Positions 9,452 through 17,478 of a stretch of DNA of 64,000 nucleotides are shown here, one piece after another. The number at the start of each line of letters is the position of its first letter. Position 1 is the stretch's first letter. Both the position numbers and the translations under genes were made by a program. A model generated the notes under the pieces. That model saw only the letters and a list, made by a program, of their open reading frames with translations, was not told the DNA's origin and did no database searches. The stretch is taken from assembly GCF_006716355.1 (NCBI RefSeq), contig NZ_VFOW01000001.1:2852001-2916000 (forward strand), in the 5' to 3' direction. Source of the stretch: Stackebrandtia endophytica (GTDB taxonomy: Bacteria > Actinomycetota > Actinomycetes > Mycobacteriales > Micromonosporaceae).

Positions 9452-10174
9452 TCACGCATCATGACGGCGGGTGATGCCGTCCAGGATCGTGGTCAGATTG
9501 TGGCTGAAGGTCTCCTCGGGATTAAGATGAGCACCCTCGACGACCAGTCGGGCCACCGTCGGGAATCGCCCAGTGTCCAACATGCGGGTGAGATAGGGCC
9601 CGCGACTGACCTGGAAGGCGGCCTCGTCGGTGCCGGTGGATCGGGTGGTGCGCCGCTCGGTGACCTCGCGCCGGATCGCTCCGGTGATGAAGGCGTCAAG
9701 CACGCCCAGCGCCCGTTGAAGATCGTCGATATCGCGCACGCCGGGAGCCCGACTCAACGCCGCAGCGGTCGCCTCCCCGACGGCGAGTGCGTGCGGCCCC
9801 AGGTGTGGCCTTCCGCCGAGCAGGTCGGAGAACCACTCGTGGTCGAGCGCGGCCGCCCGAGTGGCACAGGCGATCGCGGTGACCTCATCGCGCCACGTCT
9901 CGCGCCGGTCGACGTCGGCGATCCGGGCGTAGACGACGTCGACCATCAGATCGAGCAGTTCGGATCGGTTGAGCACGTACCCGTAGAGCCGCATCGGGCC
10001 GACGTCGAGTTCTTTGGCGATCTTGCGAACCGACAGGCCGTCGAGTCCGTGCTCGTCGGCGATCCGGATCGCCACCGTGGCGATCTTCTCCCGGCTGAGT
10101 GGCACCGGAGCCGCGCGCGGTTTCGGCTCGGGCCGTTCCCAGACCGGCAGCTCATTATCGTACGGCGTATTCAT
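9452..10174 (-). CDS. TetR family transcriptional repressor (tetracycline-repressor-like C domain)
   Basis: 240 residues from ATG 10174. The N-terminal helix-turn-helix occupies about residues 25-70 (IRIADEHGLDGLSVRKIAKELDV). MRLYGYVLNRSELLDLMVD and the remaining C domain resemble the subgroup related to TetR itself. It is divergent from the flavoprotein gene with only 22 bp between start codons, so it very probably represses both itself and the flavoprotein gene and responds to the flavoprotein's substrate. The frame extends upstream but into the neighbouring gene; a -10 hexamer 6 bases before ATG 10174 supports this start. Confidence 0.88.
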   Translation of the reverse strand: MNTPYDNELPVWERPEPKPRAAPVPLSREKIATVAIRIADEHGLDGLSVRKIAKELDVGPMRLYGYVLNRSELLDLMVDVVYARIADVDRRETWRDEVTAIACATRAAALDHEWFSDLLGGRPHLGPHALAVGEATAAALSRAPGVRDIDDLQRALGVLDAFITGAIRREVTERRTTRSTGTDEAAFQVSRGPYLTRMLDTGRFPTVARLVVEGAHLNPEETFSHNLTTILDGITRRHDA

Positions 10175-10196
10175 CTGTACAGTGTACGTTAGTTGG
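10175..10196. promoter_or_regulatory. Divergent leaderless promoters overlapping a TetR operator palindrome
   Basis: Only 22 bp separate the two start codons. On the plus strand TACGTT (10185-10190) lies 6 bases before ATG 10197. On the minus strand TACACT (10186-10181) lies 6 bases before ATG 10174. The two -10 hexamers overlap by 2 bp and both are covered by the palindrome GTACAGTGTAC (10177-10187). One bound repressor dimer would block both promoters, and the promoters cannot be occupied together. Confidence 0.65.
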
Positions 10197-11327
10197 ATGA
10201 CGAACCACATTGCGATCGCCGGTGGCGGCCTCGGCGGCCTCACCCTGGCGCGAATCCTGCATCGGCACGGCATCGGTGCCGCGGTGTACGAACGCGAGAC
10301 CGACCGATCCGCACGGCCGCAGGGCGGTGCGCTCGACCTGCACCCGGAGTCCGGACAGCGAGCCCTGGTCGAGGCGGGCCTGGCCGACCGGTTTCGGTCG
10401 CAGGCGCGACCCGAGGGCGAGGAGCACCGCATCCTCGACCCGTCCGGCCGGATGCTGGTTCACCACCGACCCGAACCCGGTTCGTTCGCGGGCCGTCCCG
10501 AGATCGACCGAAGGGCGCTGCGTGACCTGCTGCTCGACTCGGTTCCCGAGGGCACCGTGACCTGGGGGCACCGGCTGACGACGGCGAAGCGCCGACCAAC
10601 CCGCGGGTGGGAACTGACATTCGACAACGGTCGACGCGCCGACTGCGACGTCCTCATCGGAGCCGACGGAGCCCGATCAGCGGTCAGGCCACTGTTGGCC
10701 GACACCCGACTGTCCCCTGTGGCCATCCTTGTGGAGCTGACCATCCACGACGTCGACCTCCGCCACCCCGACATCGCCGAACTGGTCGGGCCCGGCAACC
10801 TGTGGTGCGTCGGAGCGAACCGGTTGTTGGCCGCGCAACGCCTGGGCGACGGCAGCGTACGGGTCGGGATCTCACTACTCCCCGACGAACGCCCCGTCGA
10901 CAGCTTCCGCGACACCGGGACGCTGCTCACCGAATTCGACGGCTGGGCCCCACAGGTCACCGCGCTCATCAAAGCCGGCGACGACACCCCGGTACCGCGC
11001 TCGATCGAGACGATGCCGATCGACTCCCGCTGGTCCGGCCGCCCCGGAATCACCCTCATCGGCGACGCCGCACACCTCATGCCACCGGTCGGAGAGGGTG
11101 CCAACCAGGCGATGCTCGACGCCGCCGAACTAGCCGGACGTCTCTCCGCCGAACCGACCGACCCGGACTCGGCGTTGCGCGGATACGAGGAGGCGATGTT
11201 CGCCAGGATTCTGCCGATCGCGCAGATGTCCGCACGAGCGCAGGCGATGATGCTGTCACCGACGGCCGCCGAGGACATCGTCCGGTTCTTCGCGGGCCAC
11301 CCCGCAGAATCGACATCCGCCGATTGA
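10197..11327 (+). CDS. FAD-dependent monooxygenase related to TetX-type tetracycline destructases
   Basis: 376 residues. The N-terminal FAD-binding motif is G-G-G-L-G-G (IAIAGGGLGGLTLA), the DG motif is IGADGARS near the middle, and the GD motif is LIGDAAHLMPP near residue 285. Beyond the general para-hydroxybenzoate hydroxylase fold, specific segments match the TetX layout: GGALDLHPESGQ, PEIDRRALRDLLLDS and GTVTW. TetX enzymes hydroxylate and inactivate tetracyclines; this homologue may act on a tetracycline-like or other polyketide. Pairing with a TetR of the tetracycline-repressor type fits a drug-response module. Substrate is inferred only. Confidence 0.85.
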   Translation: MTNHIAIAGGGLGGLTLARILHRHGIGAAVYERETDRSARPQGGALDLHPESGQRALVEAGLADRFRSQARPEGEEHRILDPSGRMLVHHRPEPGSFAGRPEIDRRALRDLLLDSVPEGTVTWGHRLTTAKRRPTRGWELTFDNGRRADCDVLIGADGARSAVRPLLADTRLSPVAILVELTIHDVDLRHPDIAELVGPGNLWCVGANRLLAAQRLGDGSVRVGISLLPDERPVDSFRDTGTLLTEFDGWAPQVTALIKAGDDTPVPRSIETMPIDSRWSGRPGITLIGDAAHLMPPVGEGANQAMLDAAELAGRLSAEPTDPDSALRGYEEAMFARILPIAQMSARAQAMMLSPTAAEDIVRFFAGHPAESTSAD

Positions 11328-11344
11328 TGCGGGATGGCCGGAAC

Positions 11345-12085
11345 TTAAGCCAGCGGAACGTTCAGCGCCGATGCGGACAGGACCATGCTGTCCTTCTCCA
11401 GACGCAAGTCCTCGACCGTCAGGTTGTACGGCAGAGCCGGCAGCGGAATCTCTCGAGAGAAGGTTTCCGACATGCGGTTCACGATGTCCACGCCGCCCGG
11501 CGGGAGGTCGACTCCGGCGGCGGAGAAGCTGTCGGCGGCCACCTGCAACACCGAGCCGTTGAACGAGACGGTCGCGGTGCCGGTCAACGGAACCTGAACG
11601 CCCATGATCTCCGCGGTCACCTCGATTTCGAGTTGGCCGTTCCCCAACGGCGTGACCTTGGCCGACGTCGCCTCCTCCATGGCGGTGGTCAACGCGGTGT
11701 ACGAGATGTGCCCTTCGGCCTCCATCCGGCCGGCCGTGATCGGGCCGGAGCCGCTGAGCACATCCGAGAGTGCGGCGCTGACCTCCATCGCACTGATATC
11801 CAACCGCGGCAACGTCAGTTCACCGGAACTCAAGTCGTCGAGACGAATGTCGATCTGCTGATACTCGCCACCGATGACCTGGGTGAGGAACGGGAATCCG
11901 GTGATGTCGACCTCCGGGGGTCGCTGCGACTGCACACCGTGTTCGGCCGCCTTGGAGGCGATCAACCCCGCCACCTTGTCCTCGGCGATTCCGGCCGCCA
12001 CCCGGTCGCCGATAACCAGCAGTCCCAAGAGAACACCGACCGCCACCAGCCAAATGACGAGCTTCTTGCGTCGTCGCGTTGCCAT
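11345..12085 (-). CDS. LmeA-like phospholipid-binding protein (DUF2993)
   Basis: 246 residues. A basic start (MATRRRKK) leads into one N-terminal membrane anchor or signal segment (about 9-28) and then a periplasm-side domain with the family's typical opening (PEVDITGFPFLTQVIGG.Y..I.I). DUF2993 proteins such as mycobacterial LmeA bind phospholipid and affect lipoglycan (mannan) elongation; a similar envelope role here is inference. AGGAGT lies 8 bases upstream of the ATG. It faces the flavoprotein gene end-to-end, and the upstream gene lies 71 bp away on the same strand. Confidence 0.8.
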   Translation of the reverse strand: MATRRRKKLVIWLVAVGVLLGLLVIGDRVAAGIAEDKVAGLIASKAAEHGVQSQRPPEVDITGFPFLTQVIGGEYQQIDIRLDDLSSGELTLPRLDISAMEVSAALSDVLSGSGPITAGRMEAEGHISYTALTTAMEEATSAKVTPLGNGQLEIEVTAEIMGVQVPLTGTATVSFNGSVLQVAADSFSAAGVDLPPGGVDIVNRMSETFSREIPLPALPYNLTVEDLRLEKDSMVLSASALNVPLA

Positions 12086-12156
12086 CGAAGCCGTACTCCT
12101 ATGTAGAGGGGGTAACTCACTCGTGAGCGAGCTTCACATGCGCGTCCGCCGTTGAA

Positions 12157-13074
12157 TCAGAAACCGCGAACAAGGTAGTAGACGCTGAGTAGATACGTCA
12201 CCGGTGCGGCGGTGGCGAAGGCCATGAGCGGCCCGAGCCCATGACGTACCGGCCATGGTGCCACGCCCGCGCCCGAAATCCGGCGGCCAGCGTGAAAGAA
12301 ACCCGCCGACAGATCGCCCAGAACCGCGACCAGACCGATCACCAGACCGCCCACCGCGGCCTTCGCGGGAGTCGGCCCGTCCAGCAGCACTCCGGCGTAA
12401 GCGGCGGCGGCGGTTCCGACCATGCCGCCGATGACCACGCCGAACGCGCCGCGCGGCACCTGGCGGTTGATCCGGGGATTGGGAATGGTGAGGTCAACGG
12501 CGCGAGCGGCCAACACCGCTGTCCCCATCGCGATGACGGCGACCAACAGCGCCTGCAGTCCGCCCGGTTGCCGCAGCAGCGCGATGTAGGAGGCGAACCC
12601 GGCCGTGATGACCGCCAGATAGACGGCCACCCCCACCGACACGGTGAGGCTCTGTCGTCCCCCACCGCGGAACAACTGTCCGACCACGGCCAGACCGAAG
12701 GCTCCCGCCAGCACGAAGATGATGTCTCCGGGGTCGAAGGGGTCGGAGTAGATGACGATGAGGTCGGCCCCGGCCGCCGCCAGGATCCCTGCGGCCGCGG
12801 TTACCAACATGCCGGGTGGCCGACGCAGCAGGACGAAACCGGCGATCAGCAGAAGTTGCAGAACCGCGATCCCGAGGATGAAGATGCGCCGGTCGAGTCC
12901 CGCACCGAACAGGATCCCGCAGGTGAGCACCAGTACCCACACCACGACCGCGATCGTCGCCAGCTTCGATGGCGTCGGGGGCGGCATCGTCGGGTCCTCG
13001 ACGTCCGGCGTGGGCGCCGGTTGCGCCGAAGTCGACGGCCTGGGCCGGGTCGTCCGGTAGCTGGGATCAGTCAC
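12157..13074 (-). CDS. Polytopic membrane protein
   Basis: 305 residues from GTG 13074. A 35-residue proline/threonine-rich cytoplasmic tail is followed by eight or so transmembrane helices. The last third (GLVIGLVAVLGDLSAGFFHAGRR, then a glycine-rich loop and two helices) is loosely reminiscent of the CDP-diglyceride synthase C-terminus, with a G-D pair and following basic residues, but the catalytic signature of CdsA is not complete and I do not assign that activity. It has a leaderless-type start and may be cotranscribed with the LmeA-like gene. Confidence 0.65.
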   Translation of the reverse strand: MTDPSYRTTRPRPSTSAQPAPTPDVEDPTMPPPTPSKLATIAVVVWVLVLTCGILFGAGLDRRIFILGIAVLQLLLIAGFVLLRRPPGMLVTAAAGILAAAGADLIVIYSDPFDPGDIIFVLAGAFGLAVVGQLFRGGGRQSLTVSVGVAVYLAVITAGFASYIALLRQPGGLQALLVAVIAMGTAVLAARAVDLTIPNPRINRQVPRGAFGVVIGGMVGTAAAAYAGVLLDGPTPAKAAVGGLVIGLVAVLGDLSAGFFHAGRRISGAGVAPWPVRHGLGPLMAFATAAPVTYLLSVYYLVRGF

Positions 13075-13080
13075 GCGCCC

Positions 13081-13086
13081 AGGTTA
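13081..13086 (-). promoter_or_regulatory. -10 element (TAACCT) for leaderless GTG start at 13074
   Basis: On the minus strand TAACCT is followed by 6 bases and then GTG 13074; no ribosome binding site is present. Confidence 0.5.
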
Positions 13087-13165
13087 CTGGCCCCGTCGAT
13101 CGGCGGCCGATGTGCGGTGTTCGCTTGGCAACCACGGCCGGTCACTATAGGCTGATGGGTGCGTG

Positions 13166-13350
13166 TCGGTACACACCCGGCACCTGCTCATCCATTGGGT
13201 GATGGCAGACGGTCTTGGACGCGAGACATCGAGGTGGTGGCTACCAGGCGTCAACGAGGCGAATGTGCCAGGCATTCGCGGCAACGCCGTCCACGCGCCG
13301 TATTCGGCGCTTCGAGCCGCACCCAACACATCCCGGACACTCACTAGGAC
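13166..13350 (+). repeat. Interspersed repeat, copy A
   Basis: Degenerate copy of an element also seen at 27991-28200 and 47791-47907. Shared blocks include GGTCTTGGA.GCG (about 13211-13223), a CGCCGT...CGCGCCGTATTCGGCG.TTCGAGC segment matching copy B, and the 3' end GGACACTCACTAGGA against GACGCTCACTAAGGA in copy B. It fills most of the 342 bp upstream of glnR, so it may lie in the glnR leader or promoter region. No open frame of interest is present. Confidence 0.5.
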
Positions 13351-13416
13351 AGTTCTCCCGCCGATGACGTCGGGCAATCAGCCCACATCAGCGGGTAACC
13401 GCACGGAGAGATCACT

Positions 13417-14133
13417 GTGGATATCGTCATCCTGTCTACCTTGGCAACACCGGATGCGGCCGGTACCGTGTTGCCGGCGCTCGACCTTCTACCTCACCGG
13501 TCCCGCTGCGGGAAACCCGATGTGTCGGTCCTGCTGTCCGGCCCACAGGCCGACATCGTGATAGTGGACGCCCGCACCGATCTGGCCGACGCCCGTTCCA
13601 CCTGTCGGGTTCTGCGATCGACCGGTCTGTCCATTCCGTTGATCGCGGTGTTGACCGAGGCCGGACTGGCCGCGGTGCACAGCGACTGGGGTGTCGACGA
13701 CGTCATCGTCTCCGGCGCCGGACCGGCGGAAGTTGAGGCCCGACTGCGACTAGCATCGGGTCGATCTACAACGGACAATGATTCCGACCGGGCCGCGATA
13801 CGCGCCGGCGACCTGACCATCGACCCCGAGACCTACGCGGCCAAACTCCGCGGGCGTCCGCTGGATTTGACGTACAAGGAGTTCGAACTGCTCCGATACC
13901 TGGCGCAGCACCCGGGCCGGGTCTTCTCCCGCGACCACCTGCTGCGGGAGGTCTGGGGCTACGACTACTTCGGCGGAACCCGCACCGTGGACGTCCACGT
14001 GCGACGGTTGAGGGCGAAGTTGGGCAGTGAGAACGAATCCATGATCGGCACCGTCCGGCAGGTGGGTTACAAGTTCGTGTCACCACCGCCCAAGGCGCTG
14101 CCGGAGGACGCGCCCGTCCCCGTCGAACGGTGA
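13417..14133 (+). CDS. glnR: GlnR-type nitrogen response regulator (OmpR family)
   Basis: 238 residues from GTG 13417 with GGAGAG upstream. The N-terminal atypical receiver domain (about 1-115) keeps the GlnR pattern: [55 protein letters not shown] and [12 protein letters not shown]. The acidic pair that normally surrounds the phosphorylation site near the N-terminus is missing, as in known orphan GlnR proteins. The C-terminal winged helix (about 135-225) has [20 protein letters not shown] and [25 protein letters not shown]. GlnR controls ammonium assimilation genes such as glnA and amtB. No kinase gene is adjacent, as usual. The 3' end lies inside a tandem duplication. Confidence 0.93.
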   Translation: MDIVILSTLATPDAAGTVLPALDLLPHRSRCGKPDVSVLLSGPQADIVIVDARTDLADARSTCRVLRSTGLSIPLIAVLTEAGLAAVHSDWGVDDVIVSGAGPAEVEARLRLASGRSTTDNDSDRAAIRAGDLTIDPETYAAKLRGRPLDLTYKEFELLRYLAQHPGRVFSRDHLLREVWGYDYFGGTRTVDVHVRRLRAKLGSENESMIGTVRQVGYKFVSPPPKALPEDAPVPVER

Positions 14134-14208
14134 ACGACGACAAGGCGCGGTGGCCCGGAGGACGCGCCCGTCCCCGTCGAACGGTGAACGACGACAAGGC
14201 GCGGTGGC
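14101..14208 (+). repeat. Perfect 54-bp tandem duplication at the glnR 3' end
   Basis: Two identical, adjacent 54-bp units (14101-14154 and 14155-14208) begin CCGGAGGACGCGCCCG and include the last codons and stop of glnR. The stop in unit 1 ends the protein, so unit 2 is a non-coding ghost of the C-terminus followed by the terminator arm. Perfect identity suggests a recent event. Confidence 0.9.
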
Positions 14209-14238
14209 CGCGAACCTCATGGTTCGCGGCCACCGCGC
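14199..14238. terminator. Bidirectional terminator between glnR and glyA
   Basis: A perfect 18-bp GC-rich stem (arms 14199-14216 and 14221-14238) with a TCAT loop between the convergent glnR and glyA genes. Its left arm begins inside the second unit of the 54-bp duplication. Confidence 0.88.
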
Positions 14239-14271
14239 TGTTACGTCTGGATCGGTTCGTCCAGGGCCGCC

Positions 14272-15552
14272 CTAGTTGCCCCCGGGCCAACCCGGGATGG
14301 GGAATCCGGCACAGAAGTCGCGCACCTGGGCGGCGATCGACTCCAACGCCTCGTCCTTGCCGTCGCGGCCGGCGGTGATCGCGTCGTCCATCCAGGCGGC
14401 GATCTGCGGCATGTGCTCGGCGGTCATGCCACGAGTGGTGATCGCGGCGGTGCCCAGTCGCAGGCCCGAGGGGTCGAACGGCTTGCGGGTGTCGAACGGA
14501 ACGGTGTTGAAGTTCAGTTCGATTCCGGCGACGTCCAACGCCTTCGCGGCGGGTTTTCCACCGATGTCCTTGCTGGTCAAGTCGACCAGGATCAGGTGGT
14601 TGTCGGTTCCACCGCTGACCAGGTCGAAGCCTCGCTCGGTCATGGCGGCTGCCAGGGCCTGGGCGTTCGTGACGATCTGGCTCGCGTAGTCGGCGAAGTC
14701 GGGCTTGGCGGCTTCGTTGAGCGCGACGGCGATCGCGGCGGTGGTGTGGTTGTGGGGGCCACCCTGCAGGCCGGGGAAGACCGCCTTGTCCAGTGGCTTC
14801 GCGCGCTCCTCAGTAGACATGAGCATCGCGCCGCGAGGTCCGCGCAGCGTCTTGTGGGTCGTGGTCGAGATGACCTCGGCGTGCCCGACCGGTGTGGGGT
14901 GCGCGCCACCGGCGACCAGACCGGCGATGTGCGCGATGTCGGCGAACAGCAACGCGTCCACCTCGGCGGCGATCTCGGCGAAGGCCGCGAAGTCGACGGT
15001 GCGGGGGATCGCGGTACCACCGGCGATGATCATCTTCGGGCGTTCCCGCTGCGCGATCTCACGCACCTCGTCGAAGTCGATGCGACCGGTGTCGCGGCGG
15101 ACTCCGTACTGCACCGGGTTGAACCACTTGCCGGTCGCGGAAACCTTGGCGCCGTGGGTGAGGTGGCCGCCCATGGGCAACGACATTCCCAACACGGTGT
15201 CGCCCGGCTTCAGGAACGCGAGGTAGACGGCCAGGTTGGCGGGGGAACCGGAGTAGGGCTGCACGTTGGCGTGCTCCACACCGAACACCGACTTGGCGCG
15301 GGAGACGGCCAGTTCCTCGATCTGGTCGATGATCTGCTGGCCCTCGTAGTAACGGCGACCCGCGTAGCCTTCGGAGTACTTGTTGGTCAGCAACGTCCCG
15401 GTGGCGTCCAGAACCGCCCGCGAGACATAGTTCTCACTGGCGATGAGCCGGATCTTGTCGTGCTGACGTTTGCCTTCGGCCTCGATCAGCCGCGCCACGT
15501 CCGGGTCGGCGTCCGCAAGCCGCTGGGTCAACTGAGCGTACTGGTCGTTCAT
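14272..15552 (-). CDS. glyA: Serine hydroxymethyltransferase
   Basis: 426 residues from ATG 15552, the length of typical bacterial SHMT. It interconverts serine and glycine with transfer of the one-carbon unit to tetrahydrofolate, using PLP. Landmarks: LIASENYVS near residue 37, the NKYSEGYAGRRYYEG segment at 57-71, LFADIAHIAGL at 202-212, and the PLP lysine K234 in STTTHKTLRGPRG. AGGAG lies about 11 bases upstream of this ATG. The frame continues without a stop for another 144 codons upstream (separate entry), so a 570-residue form is possible. Confidence 0.93.
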   Translation of the reverse strand: MNDQYAQLTQRLADADPDVARLIEAEGKRQHDKIRLIASENYVSRAVLDATGTLLTNKYSEGYAGRRYYEGQQIIDQIEELAVSRAKSVFGVEHANVQPYSGSPANLAVYLAFLKPGDTVLGMSLPMGGHLTHGAKVSATGKWFNPVQYGVRRDTGRIDFDEVREIAQRERPKMIIAGGTAIPRTVDFAAFAEIAAEVDALLFADIAHIAGLVAGGAHPTPVGHAEVISTTTHKTLRGPRGAMLMSTEERAKPLDKAVFPGLQGGPHNHTTAAIAVALNEAAKPDFADYASQIVTNAQALAAAMTERGFDLVSGGTDNHLILVDLTSKDIGGKPAAKALDVAGIELNFNTVPFDTRKPFDPSGLRLGTAAITTRGMTAEHMPQIAAWMDDAITAGRDGKDEALESIAAQVRDFCAGFPIPGWPGGN

Positions 15553-15984
15553 CGGTCGCACTGTCTCCTTCGTGGGCCTGTCGACGCTGTTCACGCAGAA
15601 GGCTATATCGGTGGATAATGTGACCGGATCGCGGCTGTACAGCAGGTCAAGGATGGAGCGAGCCGTCTCACTCCACCTGTCCAGCCATTCCTTCGAGGGC
15701 GGTGAGGTGCGCGGTGGCAGCTCCTGCAGCAATCCGCGAAATAGTGGGTGTGTCGCCATGGCCCGTGCCACGTCGTCGCGGCCGTCGTATTCGTCGATCT
15801 CCCGGGGCCGGGGCAGTGCCACCGGTCGATCCGTGCCACGGTATTGCTGGCTGTAGTCGGTGCGAGGGGGCAGTCGGTGATACTCGGCACCGGGTTGACG
15901 TTCGTCGATCAGATTGCGGGCTTCCCGTTGTCTGGGGTCGTATCCCTCGGCGACCATGTCGGCCTTGTCATCGGTTTGTTTCAT
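15553..15984 (-). CDS. In-frame coding-like extension upstream of glyA (fused N-terminus or former separate gene)
   Basis: 144 codons run in frame into glyA with no stop. From MKQTDDKAD to about YSRDP the sequence looks like real protein (balanced W/Y/L/D/R content, high GC at third codon positions), for example REARNLIDERQPGAEYHRLP and EWLDRWSETARSILDLL. The last 25 or so codons before the GlyA start contain TTA and ATA and look non-coding. Two readings are possible: a small upstream gene that lost its stop and now reads through, or a longer GlyA. Normal SHMTs do not have this domain. Function unknown. Confidence 0.45.
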
Positions 15985-16133
15985 CGATTCAGACTGCCCG
16001 ACAAGACCCGAACATCAGGTCATTTCGCCGCCCGAGTCGTACCGTATGTCCGATTAGGTGAAGGTTCGATCACTCGACGCACCACTCGGTTCTACGGTAG
16101 GTCACGAAATTGCGGGCCAAGCACCAAAACCCA

Positions 16134-16139
16134 TAGGCT
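16134..16139 (+). promoter_or_regulatory. -10 element (TAGGCT) for leaderless start at 16147
   Basis: TAGGCT lies 7 bases before ATG 16147, and no ribosome binding site is seen. The longer frame open from 15748 would run antisense to the glyA extension and is not needed. Confidence 0.5.
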
Positions 16140-16146
16140 CTCGTCC

Positions 16147-17445
16147 ATGTCTAAATCTAGACCCGCTGTGGCCATCGGCGCGGCATTCGCCGCGGCGACC
16201 GTCACCGCTTTGGCTCAACTCGGCCTTGCCTCCGGCTTGGCGATCCTGATCTGGCGTGAAACCAACGCCGAATCATGGGCCTCCCACTTGGCTTGGGGCG
16301 CATGGCTCACGGCTGTCTCCACAGTGATCGGTGGAACGGTCGGCGGCCGAATGGCCGACACCATCGGCAGCAGGATCACCTCGCTGCTGGCCGCCGGAGT
16401 CGGCGGATTCGTGGTGGCACCGCTGATCGCCATCCCGGCGATGCGGTTCGCCGAATCCGGTATCTCGATCGCGCCGTTCGCCGCCGCCGGAATCGGGGCG
16501 TTCGCCGGGATCGCGCTGACCGCCGCCGGCCTGGTGTCGCGAGCCATCGCCGTCAACGTCTCGGCCTCCATCGTGCTGACCTGGCTGTTGGGCGGTTTGG
16601 CGACCTTCATCCCGGTCGGTGACCTCGACGGCCCGATCCGGTTGGGCATCTGGGGTTCATGGCGTGAACTGTTCGGCGCGTTCGGAACCGGAGCATTGTC
16701 CCTGGCGCCACCACTGCTGTTGGGCTCGCTGCTGATCGGCGTGCTCACCGCGTGGATCGCCGGACGGGATGAGACCAGTAACCCGCGAGTCGTCGCACTC
16801 TCCGGTGCGGCCGGACCGTTGTTGCTGGTCATCGGCTACATCGCCTCGGGACAGCCCGAAGTGGGAGTAGACCCACAGTGGACCGGTATCTGGGCGGCAC
16901 TGTACGCCACGATCGCCGGACTGCTGGGCTCCCTGCTGGTCACCGCGCTGCGGACCCGACCGGACGTCAAACCCGCTCCCGCCGATCAACCCGCCTCCCC
17001 ACCGGACGCGCCGTACCTGCGGGTCGAACGCGAAGAGGCCTGGGGCAGCGCACCATCCCCATTCCCGCCCACCGATCCACAGCACGGCGGCTCCACCGAT
17101 CCGGTGAGCACCATGCACGCCACCACGATCGACCTGCCTGCCGCCCCGGAACCACCGACCCCCGACCCGGTCACCGAACCGGCCCCCGAGAAGCCGGCCA
17201 AGAAGGCCAAGGCGAAGAAGCCCCGCAAGGCCAAGACCAAGACCGACCCGGTCCCCGTCGAGGCCGAAACGCCCACCGAACCGGCCGAACCCGACAGCGA
17301 CGGAACCGCTTCCTGGGTATCCGAACTGCGTGACCCCGACAACCCCGACCCGTACGGTTTCGACGAACTCGACACCCACGACGAACCCACCGAACCGGCG
17401 CCCGAACCCAAGAAGCGTCGATTCGGTCGAAAGAAGTCCACCTGA
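16147..17445 (+). CDS. Polytopic membrane protein with charged Pro/Lys-rich cytoplasmic tail
   Basis: 432 residues. About seven to eight hydrophobic segments fill residues 1-265, rich in Ala/Gly/Ile. A disordered tail of about 165 residues follows, made of Pro, Asp/Glu and a lysine block (AKKAKAKKPRKAKTK), ending in KKRRFGRKKST. The membrane part has small-residue helices but no transporter signature that I recognise. The highly charged tail could bind nucleic acid, lipids or a cytoplasmic partner. It precedes a GNAT gene on the same strand by 33 bp. Confidence 0.7.
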   Translation: MSKSRPAVAIGAAFAAATVTALAQLGLASGLAILIWRETNAESWASHLAWGAWLTAVSTVIGGTVGGRMADTIGSRITSLLAAGVGGFVVAPLIAIPAMRFAESGISIAPFAAAGIGAFAGIALTAAGLVSRAIAVNVSASIVLTWLLGGLATFIPVGDLDGPIRLGIWGSWRELFGAFGTGALSLAPPLLLGSLLIGVLTAWIAGRDETSNPRVVALSGAAGPLLLVIGYIASGQPEVGVDPQWTGIWAALYATIAGLLGSLLVTALRTRPDVKPAPADQPASPPDAPYLRVEREEAWGSAPSPFPPTDPQHGGSTDPVSTMHATTIDLPAAPEPPTPDPVTEPAPEKPAKKAKAKKPRKAKTKTDPVPVEAETPTEPAEPDSDGTASWVSELRDPDNPDPYGFDELDTHDEPTEPAPEPKKRRFGRKKST

Positions 17446-17478
17446 TCAGCGTTGCGACGGCATGACACCATCGCAAAG

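Noticed and set aside
12157-13074. Annotating the membrane protein as CDP-diglyceride synthase (CdsA)
   Set aside because: Only a loose likeness of the last third; the CdsA catalytic signature is incomplete and the gene context gives no support.
15748-16146. A longer start for the membrane protein at 16147
   Set aside because: The extension is antisense to the glyA-linked coding-like sequence, lacks hydrophobic character, and the -10 at 16134 points to 16147.
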